Positions 15,223 to 22,801 of a DNA stretch of 27,295 nucleotides are shown here, one piece after another (position 1 is the first letter of the stretch; every line of letters starts with the position of its first letter). The DNA is taken from the NCBI GenBank assembly GCA_002359635.1, contig DENJ01000082.1:5758-33052 (forward strand), in the 5' to 3' direction. The position numbers and the translations under genes were made by a program. The notes beneath the pieces were generated by a model. The model did not search any database. It was not told the origin of the DNA and saw only the letters and a program-made list of their open reading frames with translations. The stretch is from Burkholderiales bacterium UBA2647 (GTDB lineage: Bacteria > Pseudomonadota > Gammaproteobacteria > Burkholderiales > Burkholderiaceae_E).

Positions 15223-15975
15223 ATGAAAATCGCGAAGCGTCAGGCCCTGTCGCGGCTTAAACGTCGCCAGGGTCCGGTTTGGCTCCTCGATCTGGACAAC
15301 ACCTTGCATGATGCAGGCACCGACATCATGCCGAAAGTGAATCAGGCCATGACCCAATGGGTTGCCAGGCATTTGACTGTTGATGAGGAGGAGGCATCGC
15401 GTTTGCGGGTTGCCTACTGGAAGCGCTATGGGGCAACCCTGCTTGGCATGATCGAACACCATGCCATCAACCCGCATGCGTTTTTGCAAGAGACCCATCC
15501 CTTGCCCGATTTGCTGAGCATGGTTCGCCCGCATAAGGCTTTGCAAGACAGCTTGCGGCGATTAAAGGGCTCGAAGCTGATTCTTACCAATGCCCCGCGC
15601 CACTATGCGCAGGCGGTGCTGCACAAGGCGGGCCTCGACGCTTTGGTCGAACAGTTGATTTGCATTGAGGATATGCGCTTTGCAGGGCAGTTTCGGCCCA
15701 AACCCTCGGTTGCGATGCTCAACATGCTTTGTGCCAGGCTTGGCGTGTCGAGCAGGCAGTGCCGGTTGGTCGAAGATAGCGTAGAGAATCTGCGCGCAGC
15801 CAGAAGGCTCGGCATGCAAACCATCCTGGTTTTGGAGCACGGCTGGCAGGGTCGCCCTCGAAGCGCCCATGCTGGCAGCGCAAGGCTGGTCACCCATCAA
15901 ATCCACAGTGCCAGGCAACTGAGCCGTTTGACCTTTGCCTCGCGCGGTGTTGCCGGGGTCTTGAAAACCGCCTGA
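15223..15975 (+). CDS. HAD-family hydrolase, pyrimidine 5'-nucleotidase type
   Basis: Predicted phosphatase of the haloacid dehalogenase superfamily, closest in pattern to the SDT1/pyrimidine 5'-nucleotidase group that often follows argB in Burkholderiales. Motif I is LLDLDNTLHD (Asp23 nucleophile, Asp25). Motif II is LILTNAPRHYA. Motif III lysine is in FRPKPSVAM. Motif IV is CRLVEDSVENL. A helical cap domain with YWKRYGATLLGMIEHH lies between motifs I and II. The 250-residue product has a basic C-terminal tail of about 45 residues beyond the core. The ATG at 15223 is preceded by a TTATAAC stretch but no strong ribosome binding site. Substrate is inferred from family and could be another phosphate ester. 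Confidence 0.85.
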   Translation: MKIAKRQALSRLKRRQGPVWLLDLDNTLHDAGTDIMPKVNQAMTQWVARHLTVDEEEASRLRVAYWKRYGATLLGMIEHHAINPHAFLQETHPLPDLLSMVRPHKALQDSLRRLKGSKLILTNAPRHYAQAVLHKAGLDALVEQLICIEDMRFAGQFRPKPSVAMLNMLCARLGVSSRQCRLVEDSVENLRAARRLGMQTILVLEHGWQGRPRSAHAGSARLVTHQIHSARQLSRLTFASRGVAGVLKTA

Positions 15976-16031
15976 GCAAAAGCGGGCAGGAAGGCCGAAC
16001 GCCCAGCGTGAAGCGCCTCAAGAAGAAATGC

Positions 16032-16802
16032 TCAGGCGTGCTTTGCGCAAACCGCACAATCAGGATCGCGTCGAATCCGCATGCTGCTTGTTGACATGTT
16101 TCGTCCATCGACCATGAGCAAAACCTGCGGCAAGGCCTGCTGCAACAGCACGCGAATAGCCAGACCCGCTTGCATACAGCCCACCATGCCAGTTAAGGGT
16201 GAAAAAACGCCCATGGTGGCGCAGGCAACCTCCTCGGGCGCTTGCGGGAAAACACAGTGGTAGCAGGCCCAGTCGCGATGATGCGACGGCCCACTGGTAT
16301 CAATGCCGGGCTGCAAATTGAGAACCATGCACTGGCCATCAAGACCAACGGCTGAAGCGCTCACCAAAGGCACGCCAAGTCCCACGCAGGCGCTATTGAC
16401 AGCCTGTCGGGTAGCAAAGTTGTCGCTGCAATCAAGCACCAGATCGACTGAGCCCACCGCATGCGCAAGCGCTTTGCCTTCAAGCTTTTCGTCGATCAGC
16501 ACATAGTGTGGTTCAGGATTCAAGGCTTGGAGACTTTGCCCGGCTGATATCGCTTTGGGCATACCGACACTGCGTTCCTGGTGGACAATTTGCCGCTGCA
16601 GATTGGTTAAATCGACATGATCGCCGTCGGCAAGCACAAGGGTGCCGATTCCTGCTGCTGCCAAATACATCGCGGCCGGTGAGCCCAGGCCCCCAAGCCC
16701 CAGGATCAAGACACGCGCTGCGAGCAATCGCTCCTGGCCTTCAATACCCACCGCCTCGAGCAGCAGGTGGCGGGCGTAACGCTGAAGTTGCCTGTCGTTC
16801 AA
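16032..16802 (-). CDS. moeB: HesA/MoeB/ThiF-family sulfur-carrier adenylyltransferase
   Basis: E1-like enzyme that adenylates the C-terminal glycine of a small sulfur carrier (MoaD or ThiS type) for molybdopterin or thiamine synthesis. The 256-residue product carries the nucleotide loop ILGLGGLGSPAAMYLAAAG, the DGDHVDLTNLQRQ strand (adenylate site), DCSDNF, and two zinc CxxC pairs (CYHC near residue 180; CAVC at the C-terminus). EEVACATMGVFSPLTG contains the candidate catalytic Cys. The start is TTG at 16802. This is firm because a TAG stop lies six codons upstream in frame, no other start codon intervenes, and the N-terminus NDRQLQRYARHLLL fits the family. No ribosome binding site is evident. 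MoeB versus ThiF cannot be separated here; no thi or moa genes are nearby. Confidence 0.88.
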   Translation of the reverse strand: MNDRQLQRYARHLLLEAVGIEGQERLLAARVLILGLGGLGSPAAMYLAAAGIGTLVLADGDHVDLTNLQRQIVHQERSVGMPKAISAGQSLQALNPEPHYVLIDEKLEGKALAHAVGSVDLVLDCSDNFATRQAVNSACVGLGVPLVSASAVGLDGQCMVLNLQPGIDTSGPSHHRDWACYHCVFPQAPEEVACATMGVFSPLTGMVGCMQAGLAIRVLLQQALPQVLLMVDGRNMSTSSMRIRRDPDCAVCAKHA

Positions 16803-16864
16803 AGGGTTTGGCGCCTGCTAGAGCGGGTTTACAAGCAAGCGCCACGCCTTGCTTAATCGACGAC

Positions 16865-18385
16865 TCAATCGCTGCGGGCAGCCGCGGTTTGGGTGCCCGC
16901 AGGTTTCGCCACCGGTCGGCCTTTCAGATGATTCATCGCCTGCTGCAGCTGCCAATCTTCAGGACTCCCGAAGGTCACCGGCTTGCGGTTACGTAGGCGT
17001 TCGTTGATTTGCTCTGCGGTCAGCGATTTGCCGCGTTCGGCACTTGCCGCATCCTCGCCACCCTTGCGTTCCGGCTGATTTGCGCTGTTGGTGCTGCCTT
17101 GCGGTGCTGTGCTTGCGCTTGGCTTGCCTGCGTCAGCCAGATGGCCTTTCAGATCTGCTTCGCGCACACGCAGATGACTCAAATCGCCATCGGCATACTC
17201 GTCGACAAGAATATCGGGCGTGATCCCCTTGGCTTGAATCGATCGGCCGCTTGGCGTGTAGTAGCGCGCGGTGGTGAGTTTGATCGCAGTGGTTGAGGAG
17301 AGCGGCAGAATCGTCTGTACCGAACCCTTGCCGAAGGTTTGAGTGCCGATGATGGTTGCCCGCTTATGGTCCTGAAGGGCGCCCGCAACGATTTCTGAGG
17401 CCGAGGCCGAACCTGCGTTGACTAAAACCACCATGGGCAGGGTTTTGTAAATCGCAGGCAGCTGAGCGATCGGATCGTCACCGTGCCTGGCGTAGTCATT
17501 GGGGTCGGCGTTGTAGCGCCGACGCGCGTCGGCGTTACGTCCATCGGTGCTTGTGACCAGAACCTTGGGCGGCAGAAACGCGGCTGAGACACCTAAGGCC
17601 CCTTGCAACAAACCACCCGGGTCATTGCGCAGGTCGAGCACCAGGCCTTTGAGTGGACCTTGAGCTGCCAACTGGTCGAGATGCTTGGCAAGCGAGGGCA
17701 GGGTCTGCTCCTGGAACTGGGTAATTCGGGCGTAAGCAAATCCGGGCTCGATGATTTTCGAGCGCACCGATTGCACCTTAATGACCGCACGTTCAAGCGT
17801 GAAAACCCGGGGTGCTGGTTCGCCTTTTCGGCTCACGGTGATGGTGAGGCTGGTACCAGGCTTGCCACGCATGAGTTCAACCGCCTCGGTGGTGGAAATG
17901 CCCTTGGCCGGTCGATCGCCGATTTTCACGATCAGATCGGCCGCCCGAATACCGGCGCGCTCAGCCGGTGTGTCCTCGATCGGGGAGATGACCTTGATGA
18001 AGCCATCTTCCACACCGATTTCAATACCGATCCCACCAAACTGCCCGCTGGTGTTGAGTTGCATCTCCTTATAAGCCTTGGCATCCAGAAAGGCCGAATG
18101 CGGGTCTAGACCCGAGAGCATGCCGCTGATCGCTTCGCTGATCAGCTTTTTGTCTTCCACCGGCTCGACATAATTGCCCTTGATGGCACCAAACACATCG
18201 GCAAACTGGCGCAGCTCTTCAAGCGGCAGCGCCTGCAAGGGGCTGCGGCTGTCTTTTTGCGCCACCGCAGAAATGCCAAGGCTCACCAAAACGCCGGCAA
18301 CAGCACCGGCGCAAACCAGTGCAAAAGGCCTCATACGCCGCGTTTTAGCCGGGGCGGCTGTCGGTTCATCGCGCATTTGATTCAT
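16865..18385 (-). CDS. ctpA: C-terminal processing serine peptidase, S41 family
   Basis: Periplasmic carboxyl-terminal processing protease. A basic N-terminus is followed by a single hydrophobic segment (about residues 20-42) that exports or anchors it. Next come an N-terminal helical region with GMLSGLDPHSAFLD, a PDZ domain (about 110-190, GGIGIEIGVEDGFIKV) and the catalytic domain. The Ser-Lys dyad is in AGSASASEIVAGAL (Ser in residues 326-330) and TFGKGSVQT (Lys353). DLRNDPGGLL is the conserved structural motif. The 506-residue length is a little above most family members because of a Ser/Gln/Lys-rich tail from about residue 415. AAGGG lies 8 nt before ATG 18385. It is 39 nt downstream of gpmA on the same strand, as in other Burkholderiales. 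Confidence 0.95.
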   Translation of the reverse strand: MNQMRDEPTAAPAKTRRMRPFALVCAGAVAGVLVSLGISAVAQKDSRSPLQALPLEELRQFADVFGAIKGNYVEPVEDKKLISEAISGMLSGLDPHSAFLDAKAYKEMQLNTSGQFGGIGIEIGVEDGFIKVISPIEDTPAERAGIRAADLIVKIGDRPAKGISTTEAVELMRGKPGTSLTITVSRKGEPAPRVFTLERAVIKVQSVRSKIIEPGFAYARITQFQEQTLPSLAKHLDQLAAQGPLKGLVLDLRNDPGGLLQGALGVSAAFLPPKVLVTSTDGRNADARRRYNADPNDYARHGDDPIAQLPAIYKTLPMVVLVNAGSASASEIVAGALQDHKRATIIGTQTFGKGSVQTILPLSSTTAIKLTTARYYTPSGRSIQAKGITPDILVDEYADGDLSHLRVREADLKGHLADAGKPSASTAPQGSTNSANQPERKGGEDAASAERGKSLTAEQINERLRNRKPVTFGSPEDWQLQQAMNHLKGRPVAKPAGTQTAAARSD

Positions 18386-18424
18386 CGCATTACCCTTGAC
18401 GCATGTTGATACTTCCAGATCCTA

Positions 18425-19177
18425 TCAGTGGTCTGTCTTGCCCTGGGCAGCAACCGATGCGATAGCGCGGGCAATCTCTCCGGCATCACCCAAGTAGCGC
18501 CGCGATTGAAAAACCAGCTTGTCGTTGAACTCGATCAGCATGGGTTGTGCGGTGGGAATATTCAAGTCGACGATCGCTGCTTCGTCGATCTGTTCGATGT
18601 GCTTCAGGAGCGCCCGCAGGGAATTGCCATGGGCGGCAATCAGCACCTTGCGGCCGGCGCGAATCGCAGGGGCGAGTTCTTGGTCCCAAAAAGGCACAAC
18701 CCGCGCCACGGTGTCTTTTAAGCACTCAGTCCGGGGAATCTGGCCGACAGGCACATCGGCGTAGCGCGGATCATGATTGCTTTGCCGGGGATCGCCGGGC
18801 GGCAGGGGCTCGGGAGCGATGGCGTAAGCGCGTCGCCAGACCAGAACCTGTGCCTCGCCATACTGCTTGGCAGTCTCGGCCTTGTTCAGGCCTTGAAGCG
18901 CGCCGTAATGGCGCTCATTGAGTTGCCAGGCTGATTGCACCGGGATCCACATCTGGTCCATGACATCAAGCGCTAGCCACAGGGTGTGAATCGCGCGCCT
19001 CAGCCTTGAGGTGTAGGCCATATCGAAGGCAAAACCTTGTTCGCGCAACAGTTGGCCGGCACGCCTTGCCTCGTCGATGCCTTTGGCGCTGAGCGCTACA
19101 TCCGTCCATCCGGTAAACCGGTTCTCTAAATTCCACTGGCTCTCGCCGTGTCGCATCAAGACAATTTGGAAGCTCAT
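18425..19177 (-). CDS. gpmA: 2,3-bisphosphoglycerate-dependent phosphoglycerate mutase
   Basis: Glycolytic enzyme interconverting 3- and 2-phosphoglycerate in the cytosol. The 250-residue product is full length. The phosphorylated histidine is His10 in LMRHGESQWN. NRFTGWTDVALSAKG, ERHYGALQGLNKAE and AAHGNSLRALLKH (second catalytic His) complete the active site. The ATG at 19177 has no clear ribosome binding site. A TACAAT box on the minus strand ends only 10 nt before it, so the transcript may have a very short leader. It begins the gpmA-ctpA-moeB series and runs divergently from the rhodanese gene. Confidence 0.97.
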   Translation of the reverse strand: MSFQIVLMRHGESQWNLENRFTGWTDVALSAKGIDEARRAGQLLREQGFAFDMAYTSRLRRAIHTLWLALDVMDQMWIPVQSAWQLNERHYGALQGLNKAETAKQYGEAQVLVWRRAYAIAPEPLPPGDPRQSNHDPRYADVPVGQIPRTECLKDTVARVVPFWDQELAPAIRAGRKVLIAAHGNSLRALLKHIEQIDEAAIVDLNIPTAQPMLIEFNDKLVFQSRRYLGDAGEIARAIASVAAQGKTDH

Positions 19178-19188
19178 AGTGGCTGCTA

Positions 19189-19216
19189 TTGTAGCGATCC
19201 GTCAACGTGGAATAAT
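19189..19216 (+). promoter_or_regulatory. candidate promoter for the rhodanese-grxC-secB series
   Basis: TTGTAG (19189-19194) and AATAAT (19211-19216, five of six to TATAAT) are separated by 16 nt, about 57 nt before the rhodanese start. The -10 is good and the -35 is moderate. Confidence 0.5.
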
Positions 19217-19272
19217 CGTGGACTTGATCCGGTGCCGTCAGGCTTTTTTCTTGCCCTTTTTGGGATGTTTAC

Positions 19273-19677
19273 ATGCAGTTTTTCGTCGACAATCTTTTTT
19301 TGATCGTCATGGCACTCGTCTCAGGGGGCTTGTTGCTGTGGCCGAGTATTCGCGACCGTGCAGGCGGCGAACGCCTTGACACAGTGAGCGCAACCCGCTT
19401 GATGAATGATGAAGAACCCACGCTTATTGATGTGCGGTCTCCGGCCGAGTATGAGGCAGGGCATTTACTCAGGGCAAAGAGCATCCCCTTGGTGGACTTG
19501 CCCAAGCGGGTATCAGAAATCAAAGGCAAAAAACCCGTGCTTGTGCTTGACACTGACGGTTCAAAAGCGGCCAAGGCGAGCGCAATCATTCGCGAGGCAG
19601 GCATCGAACGTGTGTACAGTCTTGCCGGGGGTGTGGCGGCTTGGCGGGCAGCGAGCTTGCCCTTGGTAAAGTCTTGA
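19273..19677 (+). CDS. membrane-anchored rhodanese-like domain protein lacking the catalytic cysteine
   Basis: A 134-residue protein with one N-terminal membrane segment (about residues 5-24, FVDNLFLIVMALVSGGLLLW) and a single rhodanese domain (about 36-132) similar to YibN. The CH2A-like motif LIDVRSPAEYEAGHL (Asp53, Arg55) and the C-terminal GGVAAWRAASLP motif are normal. The active-site loop, which in active rhodaneses begins with the sulfur-accepting Cys, reads VLVLDTDGSKAAKA, with Asp93 at the Cys position. It is therefore predicted to be sulfurtransferase-inactive and may bind rather than transfer. It starts the series that continues with grxC and secB, the usual order in this group. 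Confidence 0.88.
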   Translation: MQFFVDNLFLIVMALVSGGLLLWPSIRDRAGGERLDTVSATRLMNDEEPTLIDVRSPAEYEAGHLLRAKSIPLVDLPKRVSEIKGKKPVLVLDTDGSKAAKASAIIREAGIERVYSLAGGVAAWRAASLPLVKS

Positions 19678-19694
19678 ATCATGAGAGGTCGAAC

Positions 19695-19958
19695 ATGAGT
19701 GCAGCGGTTTTGATGTACACCACAGCGGTGTGTCCCTATTGCCAACGCGCTGAGCAGTTGCTTCGCGCGCGCGGGGTCGAGCATATTGAAAAAGTACGCA
19801 TTGACCTCGAACCGTCACGTCGAGACGAGATGATGCAGCGTAGCGGTCGTCGAACCGTGCCACAGATTTATATCGGTGAGACGCATGTGGGCGGCTTCGA
19901 TGAGTTAGCAGCGCTTGATCGCGCCGGCGGTCTGATGCCCTTATTGGCCTCGATCTAG
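19695..19958 (+). CDS. grxC: glutaredoxin 3
   Basis: Small cytosolic thiol-disulfide oxidoreductase using glutathione. The 87-residue product has the dithiol active site CPYC (Cys13, Cys16) in YTTAVCPYCQRAE, the cis-proline motif RTVPQIYIG and the glycine pair VGGFDEL that binds glutathione. The start was set at ATG 19695, preceded by AGAGG, because glutaredoxin begins a few residues before the active site; the longer frame overlapping the rhodanese gene is unlikely. It lies 17 nt after the rhodanese gene and before secB. Confidence 0.96.
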   Translation: MSAAVLMYTTAVCPYCQRAEQLLRARGVEHIEKVRIDLEPSRRDEMMQRSGRRTVPQIYIGETHVGGFDELAALDRAGGLMPLLASI

Positions 19959-19993
19959 CGCCTTGGCATCAAAGCGCGAGCGCCACAGCCACA

Positions 19994-20025
19994 GCCCGAC
20001 AGGTTTGTGGCCCGACAGGTTTGTG
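19994..20025 (+). repeat. 16-bp tandem duplication between grxC and secB
   Basis: Two exact adjacent copies of gcccgacaggtttgtg (19994-20009 and 20010-20025). Preceding bases can pair with the repeat end: GCCACA at 19989-19994 and TGTGGC at 20006-20011. Seen directly; no function assigned. Confidence 0.95.
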
Positions 20026-20073
20026 ATGAAGACTTGAGCAGTAATGATTAAAAATATTCCATAGGACTAGGTG

Positions 20074-20580
20074 ATGGCCGACGAACAACAAGCTTCTGCT
20101 GCGCAAGGCGAACAAGCCCCGCAGTTCTCGATTCAGCGTATTTATCTGAAGGATATGTCGCTCGAACTGCCCCATGCGCCGCAGATTTTTCTTGAGTCGA
20201 GTGCGCCGAGTGTGGAGATCCAGCTCGACATCACCAATGAGTTGCTTGGTGAGGGTGTGCATGAAACCGCGGTACGTGTCACGGTCACTGCAAAAATGGC
20301 CGACAAAGTCGCTTTTCTGATCGAGGCAACACAAGCGGGCATTTTCACCTCGCAGGGTATTGGCGGCGAGCAAATGGAAGCAGTGGTCAATATTCTGTGT
20401 CCGAGCATTATCTACCCCTATTTGCGTTCGAATATTGCTGATGCGGTGCAGCGAAGCGGCTTCCCGCCGGTGCATCTGGCTGAAATCAACTTTGAGGCGC
20501 TGTATCAGCAGCGTTTAGCCGAACAACAGGCACAAGCAGGCGCTTCCGGGAACGGGTCAGGCATTATCCTGCCTCACTAG
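20074..20580 (+). CDS. secB: protein-export chaperone SecB
   Basis: Tetrameric cytosolic chaperone that keeps preproteins unfolded and hands them to SecA. The 168-residue product has QFSIQRIYLKDMSLE, the family opening, then a beta-sandwich region and CPSIIYPYLRSNIADAVQRSGFPPVHLAEINFE, which is highly conserved. The C-terminal tail is Gln/Ala/Gly-rich and lacks the Cys-bearing SecA-zinc-contact pattern of E. coli only in detail. The start was set at ATG 20074, with AGGA about 8 nt upstream; a GTG one codon earlier is the alternative. It follows grxC and precedes gpsA, the same order as in enterobacteria and Burkholderiales. Confidence 0.97.
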   Translation: MADEQQASAAQGEQAPQFSIQRIYLKDMSLELPHAPQIFLESSAPSVEIQLDITNELLGEGVHETAVRVTVTAKMADKVAFLIEATQAGIFTSQGIGGEQMEAVVNILCPSIIYPYLRSNIADAVQRSGFPPVHLAEINFEALYQQRLAEQQAQAGASGNGSGIILPH

Positions 20581-20620
20581 TGCGGTACTAAGGCGGCTTA
20601 CTGGCTGAGCGCTTGTTGCC

Positions 20621-21622
20621 ATGCGCATCGCGGTTATCGGGGCAGGTGCCTGGGGAACTGCCCTGGCGATTCATATGGCAGGCCAGCATGCGATAAGCCT
20701 TTGGGCTCGCGATCCCGATCAGGCGCGTGCACTTCAAGCTCAGCGCGAAAACAAGCGTTATTTGCCCGGGTTTCAGTTTCCCGCCGGTATCGAGGTCGTG
20801 CCCGACCTAGAGCAGGTCTTGGCCGAGGCTTCGCTTTGGGTGCTTGCGGTGCCGATGTCAGGGCTTCGCGAGCGCTTAGCCGCGATCAAAAGCCTGGTGG
20901 AACCGATGCATTGGCCGGTGCTCTTGTGGCTGTGCAAAGGACTCGAGCGAGACAGCGGATTGCTTGCCCATGAGGTGCTTGCGCAATCGGTGCAAGGGGT
21001 GAGGGCCGGCGCCTTGAGCGGACCTAGCTTTGCCCAGGAAACCGCGCAGGGTCTGCCAGTGGCTGTGGTTGTTGCAAGTGCGCATGAGGATTGTGCAAGC
21101 ACGGCGAGGCAGGCGATGCACCATGGGGCCATGCGTGTCTATGCCAACAAGGACCTCATCGGTGTTGAGCTAGGCGGTGCGCTCAAGAATGTGATGGCCA
21201 TTGCGGCTGGTGTCAGTGACGGACTTGGGATGGGCAATAACGCAAGAGCCGCCTTACTCACCCGTGGCTTAGCCGAAATCAGTCGATTGGGCGAGACAAT
21301 GGGGGCCAAGGCTCAGACCTTCATGGGGCTCACAGGACTCGGAGACCTGCTGCTGACCGCAACAGGTTCCTTGTCGCGTAACCGCCAGGTTGGATTTGCG
21401 TTGGCACAAGGCGAATCAACCGAAAACATCCTGGCGCGGCTTGGCCATGTTGCAGAAGGCGTTCATACCGCGGAGGTTGCGCTCAGGCTAGCCGCGCGCT
21501 TTGAGGTCGAAATGCCGATTACCGAAGCGGTTCACAGGTTGCTGCGCGGCGAGTTGCGTCCAGACCAAGCCTTGCAGCAACTGCTAGCCCGCGCGGGCCG
21601 ACAAGAGCGCGATGGACTTTGA
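20621..21622 (+). CDS. gpsA: NAD(P)-dependent glycerol-3-phosphate dehydrogenase
   Basis: Reduces dihydroxyacetone phosphate to sn-glycerol 3-phosphate for phospholipid synthesis in the cytosol. The 333-residue product has the N-terminal dinucleotide loop GAGAWGTALA (residues 7-16), LPGFQFP, the LCKGLERDSG segment, SGPSFAQE and the C-terminal catalytic block ALKNVMAIAAGVSDGLGMG with the essential Lys, followed by NARAALLTRGLAEI and GLTGLGDLLLTATG. The start is ATG 20621, 40 nt after secB. The ribosome binding site is weak. The LOG-family gene follows by 6 nt, so they are likely co-transcribed. Confidence 0.97.
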   Translation: MRIAVIGAGAWGTALAIHMAGQHAISLWARDPDQARALQAQRENKRYLPGFQFPAGIEVVPDLEQVLAEASLWVLAVPMSGLRERLAAIKSLVEPMHWPVLLWLCKGLERDSGLLAHEVLAQSVQGVRAGALSGPSFAQETAQGLPVAVVVASAHEDCASTARQAMHHGAMRVYANKDLIGVELGGALKNVMAIAAGVSDGLGMGNNARAALLTRGLAEISRLGETMGAKAQTFMGLTGLGDLLLTATGSLSRNRQVGFALAQGESTENILARLGHVAEGVHTAEVALRLAARFEVEMPITEAVHRLLRGELRPDQALQQLLARAGRQERDGL

Positions 21623-21628
21623 GCAAAA

Positions 21629-22198
21629 ATGACCCCACCTAAACCATCCTTGACTGTTTTTTGCGGTTCCCGACACGGGCAGGATCCAGCGCATATTGAT
21701 GACGCGGCTGCCCTCGGGCGCTGGATCGGGGAGCAGTCCTGGCATCTTGTGTACGGCGGCGGTAACGTTGGTCTGATGGGCGAGATCGCCCGGGCAGCGC
21801 TGCAGGCAGGCGCTGAAGTCACAGGCATCATCCCCGAGTCCTTGATGAAGCGTGAGGTCGGCCTTGACGGCTTAAGTCGACTCGAGGTCGTCAGCGACAT
21901 GGCCGTGCGCAAGCAGGCCCTGATTGAGCTTGCCGATGCTTTCGTGGTGCTGCCAGGAGGCTTGGGCACGCTGGATGAATTTTTCGAAGTCGCAACGCTA
22001 CTGCAGCTCGACTATCACCGCAAACCGATTTTGCTGCTTAATCGAGACGGTTTTTGGGATCCGCTGATCGCCCTGGTACAACGGCAGGTGCATGCAGGTT
22101 TTGTGTCCCAGAAAGAACTCGATGCCTGGCATGTGCTGGAGAACTTGGAAGCACTACAAGCAAGATGTCTTGCCCTGTTAGGCCCTAAGGCAAGCTAG
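21629..22198 (+). CDS. LOG-family nucleotide phosphoribohydrolase (TIGR00730 type)
   Basis: Predicted Lonely-Guy-type enzyme that removes ribose 5-phosphate from nucleoside monophosphates, originally known from cytokinin activation. The 189-residue product has the N-terminal FCGSRHG segment, YGGGNVGLMG, the family signature PGGLGTLDEFFE (about residues 110-121) and a conserved RKQALIELADAF helix before it. The physiological substrate in bacteria is uncertain. The ATG is 6 nt after the gpsA stop and no good ribosome binding site is present, pointing to coupling with gpsA. It ends convergently with trmL. Confidence 0.9.
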   Translation: MTPPKPSLTVFCGSRHGQDPAHIDDAAALGRWIGEQSWHLVYGGGNVGLMGEIARAALQAGAEVTGIIPESLMKREVGLDGLSRLEVVSDMAVRKQALIELADAFVVLPGGLGTLDEFFEVATLLQLDYHRKPILLLNRDGFWDPLIALVQRQVHAGFVSQKELDAWHVLENLEALQARCLALLGPKAS

Positions 22199-22207
22199 CT
22201 TTTTGCC
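22189..22207. terminator. weak hairpin between the convergent LOG and trmL genes
   Basis: GGCAA (22189-22193) can pair with TTGCC (22203-22207), with the LOG stop codon and part of a short T-run inside the loop. It could serve as a bidirectional terminator, but the T-run is short and stability is modest. Confidence 0.25.
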
Positions 22208-22232
22208 CTAAAGCGCCCTGGCATGCCGCTCC

Positions 22233-22733
22233 CTAGGGCTCGAGATTGTGTTGGCGCCAGGCCTCATAAACACTGATTGCGACCGCATTGGAAAGGTTGA
22301 GGCTGCGACTTTCAGCCATCATGGGCAAACGCAAGCAGTGCGCCGGCCCGATCGCATCGAGGATCGCCGAGGGTAGACCTCTTGTTTCGGACCCGAAGAC
22401 CAGGTAGCTCCCGACTGCGATACGCTGCCCAAAAAGCTGTTTTCTTGCTCTTGTGGTGAAGGCGAACAAGGCTTGCGGTGTCTCCTTGAGCAAAAATGCC
22501 TCCCAACTCGGATGCACCCGAACCGATGCAACATCGCGGTAATCCAGGCCCGCACGGCGCATTTTGGCGTCATCAAGCGGAAAGCCAAGGGGTTCAATGA
22601 GATGAAGTCCCGCGCCCGTATTGGCGCAAAGTCGCATGATGTTACCCGTGTTGGGCGGTATCTCGGGATAAACCAGCACCACCTGCACATTGGCTGCAGC
22701 CCAGGGTACTGCGGCAAGCTTTGTTGACATCAT
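22233..22733 (-). CDS. trmL: tRNA (cytidine(34)-2'-O)-methyltransferase
   Basis: SPOUT-class enzyme that 2'-O-methylates the wobble base of leucine tRNAs using SAM. The 166-residue product has the trefoil-knot motifs: YPEIPPNTGNIMRLCANTG (motif 1), LVFGSETRGLP (motif 2) and RLPMMAESRSLNLSNAVAI (motif 3, the cofactor knot). The start lies at ATG 22733, with a second ATG one codon on. The ribosome binding site is not obvious; the upstream gap contains three 18-bp tandem repeats. It follows comF on the minus strand. Confidence 0.95.
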   Translation of the reverse strand: MMSTKLAAVPWAAANVQVVLVYPEIPPNTGNIMRLCANTGAGLHLIEPLGFPLDDAKMRRAGLDYRDVASVRVHPSWEAFLLKETPQALFAFTTRARKQLFGQRIAVGSYLVFGSETRGLPSAILDAIGPAHCLRLPMMAESRSLNLSNAVAISVYEAWRQHNLEP

Positions 22734-22739
22734 TCAATA

Positions 22740-22793
22740 TTCTTGCAGTGTTCTATGTTCTTGAAGTGTTTTATGTTCTTGAAGTGTTCTATG
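22740..22793. repeat. three tandem 18-bp repeats between comF and trmL
   Basis: Copies lie at 22740-22757, 22758-22775 and 22776-22793, each close to ttcttgaagtgttctatg. Copy 1 differs at one position (c for a) and copy 2 at one (t for c). They fill nearly all of the 68-nt gap. No spacer or protein-coding role is apparent. Confidence 0.95.
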
Positions 22794-22801
22794 GGGTTGG
22801 A

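Noticed and set aside
22740..22793. CRISPR-like array
   Set aside because: The repeats are directly adjacent with no spacers, so they are a simple tandem repeat. The same applies to 23771-23845.
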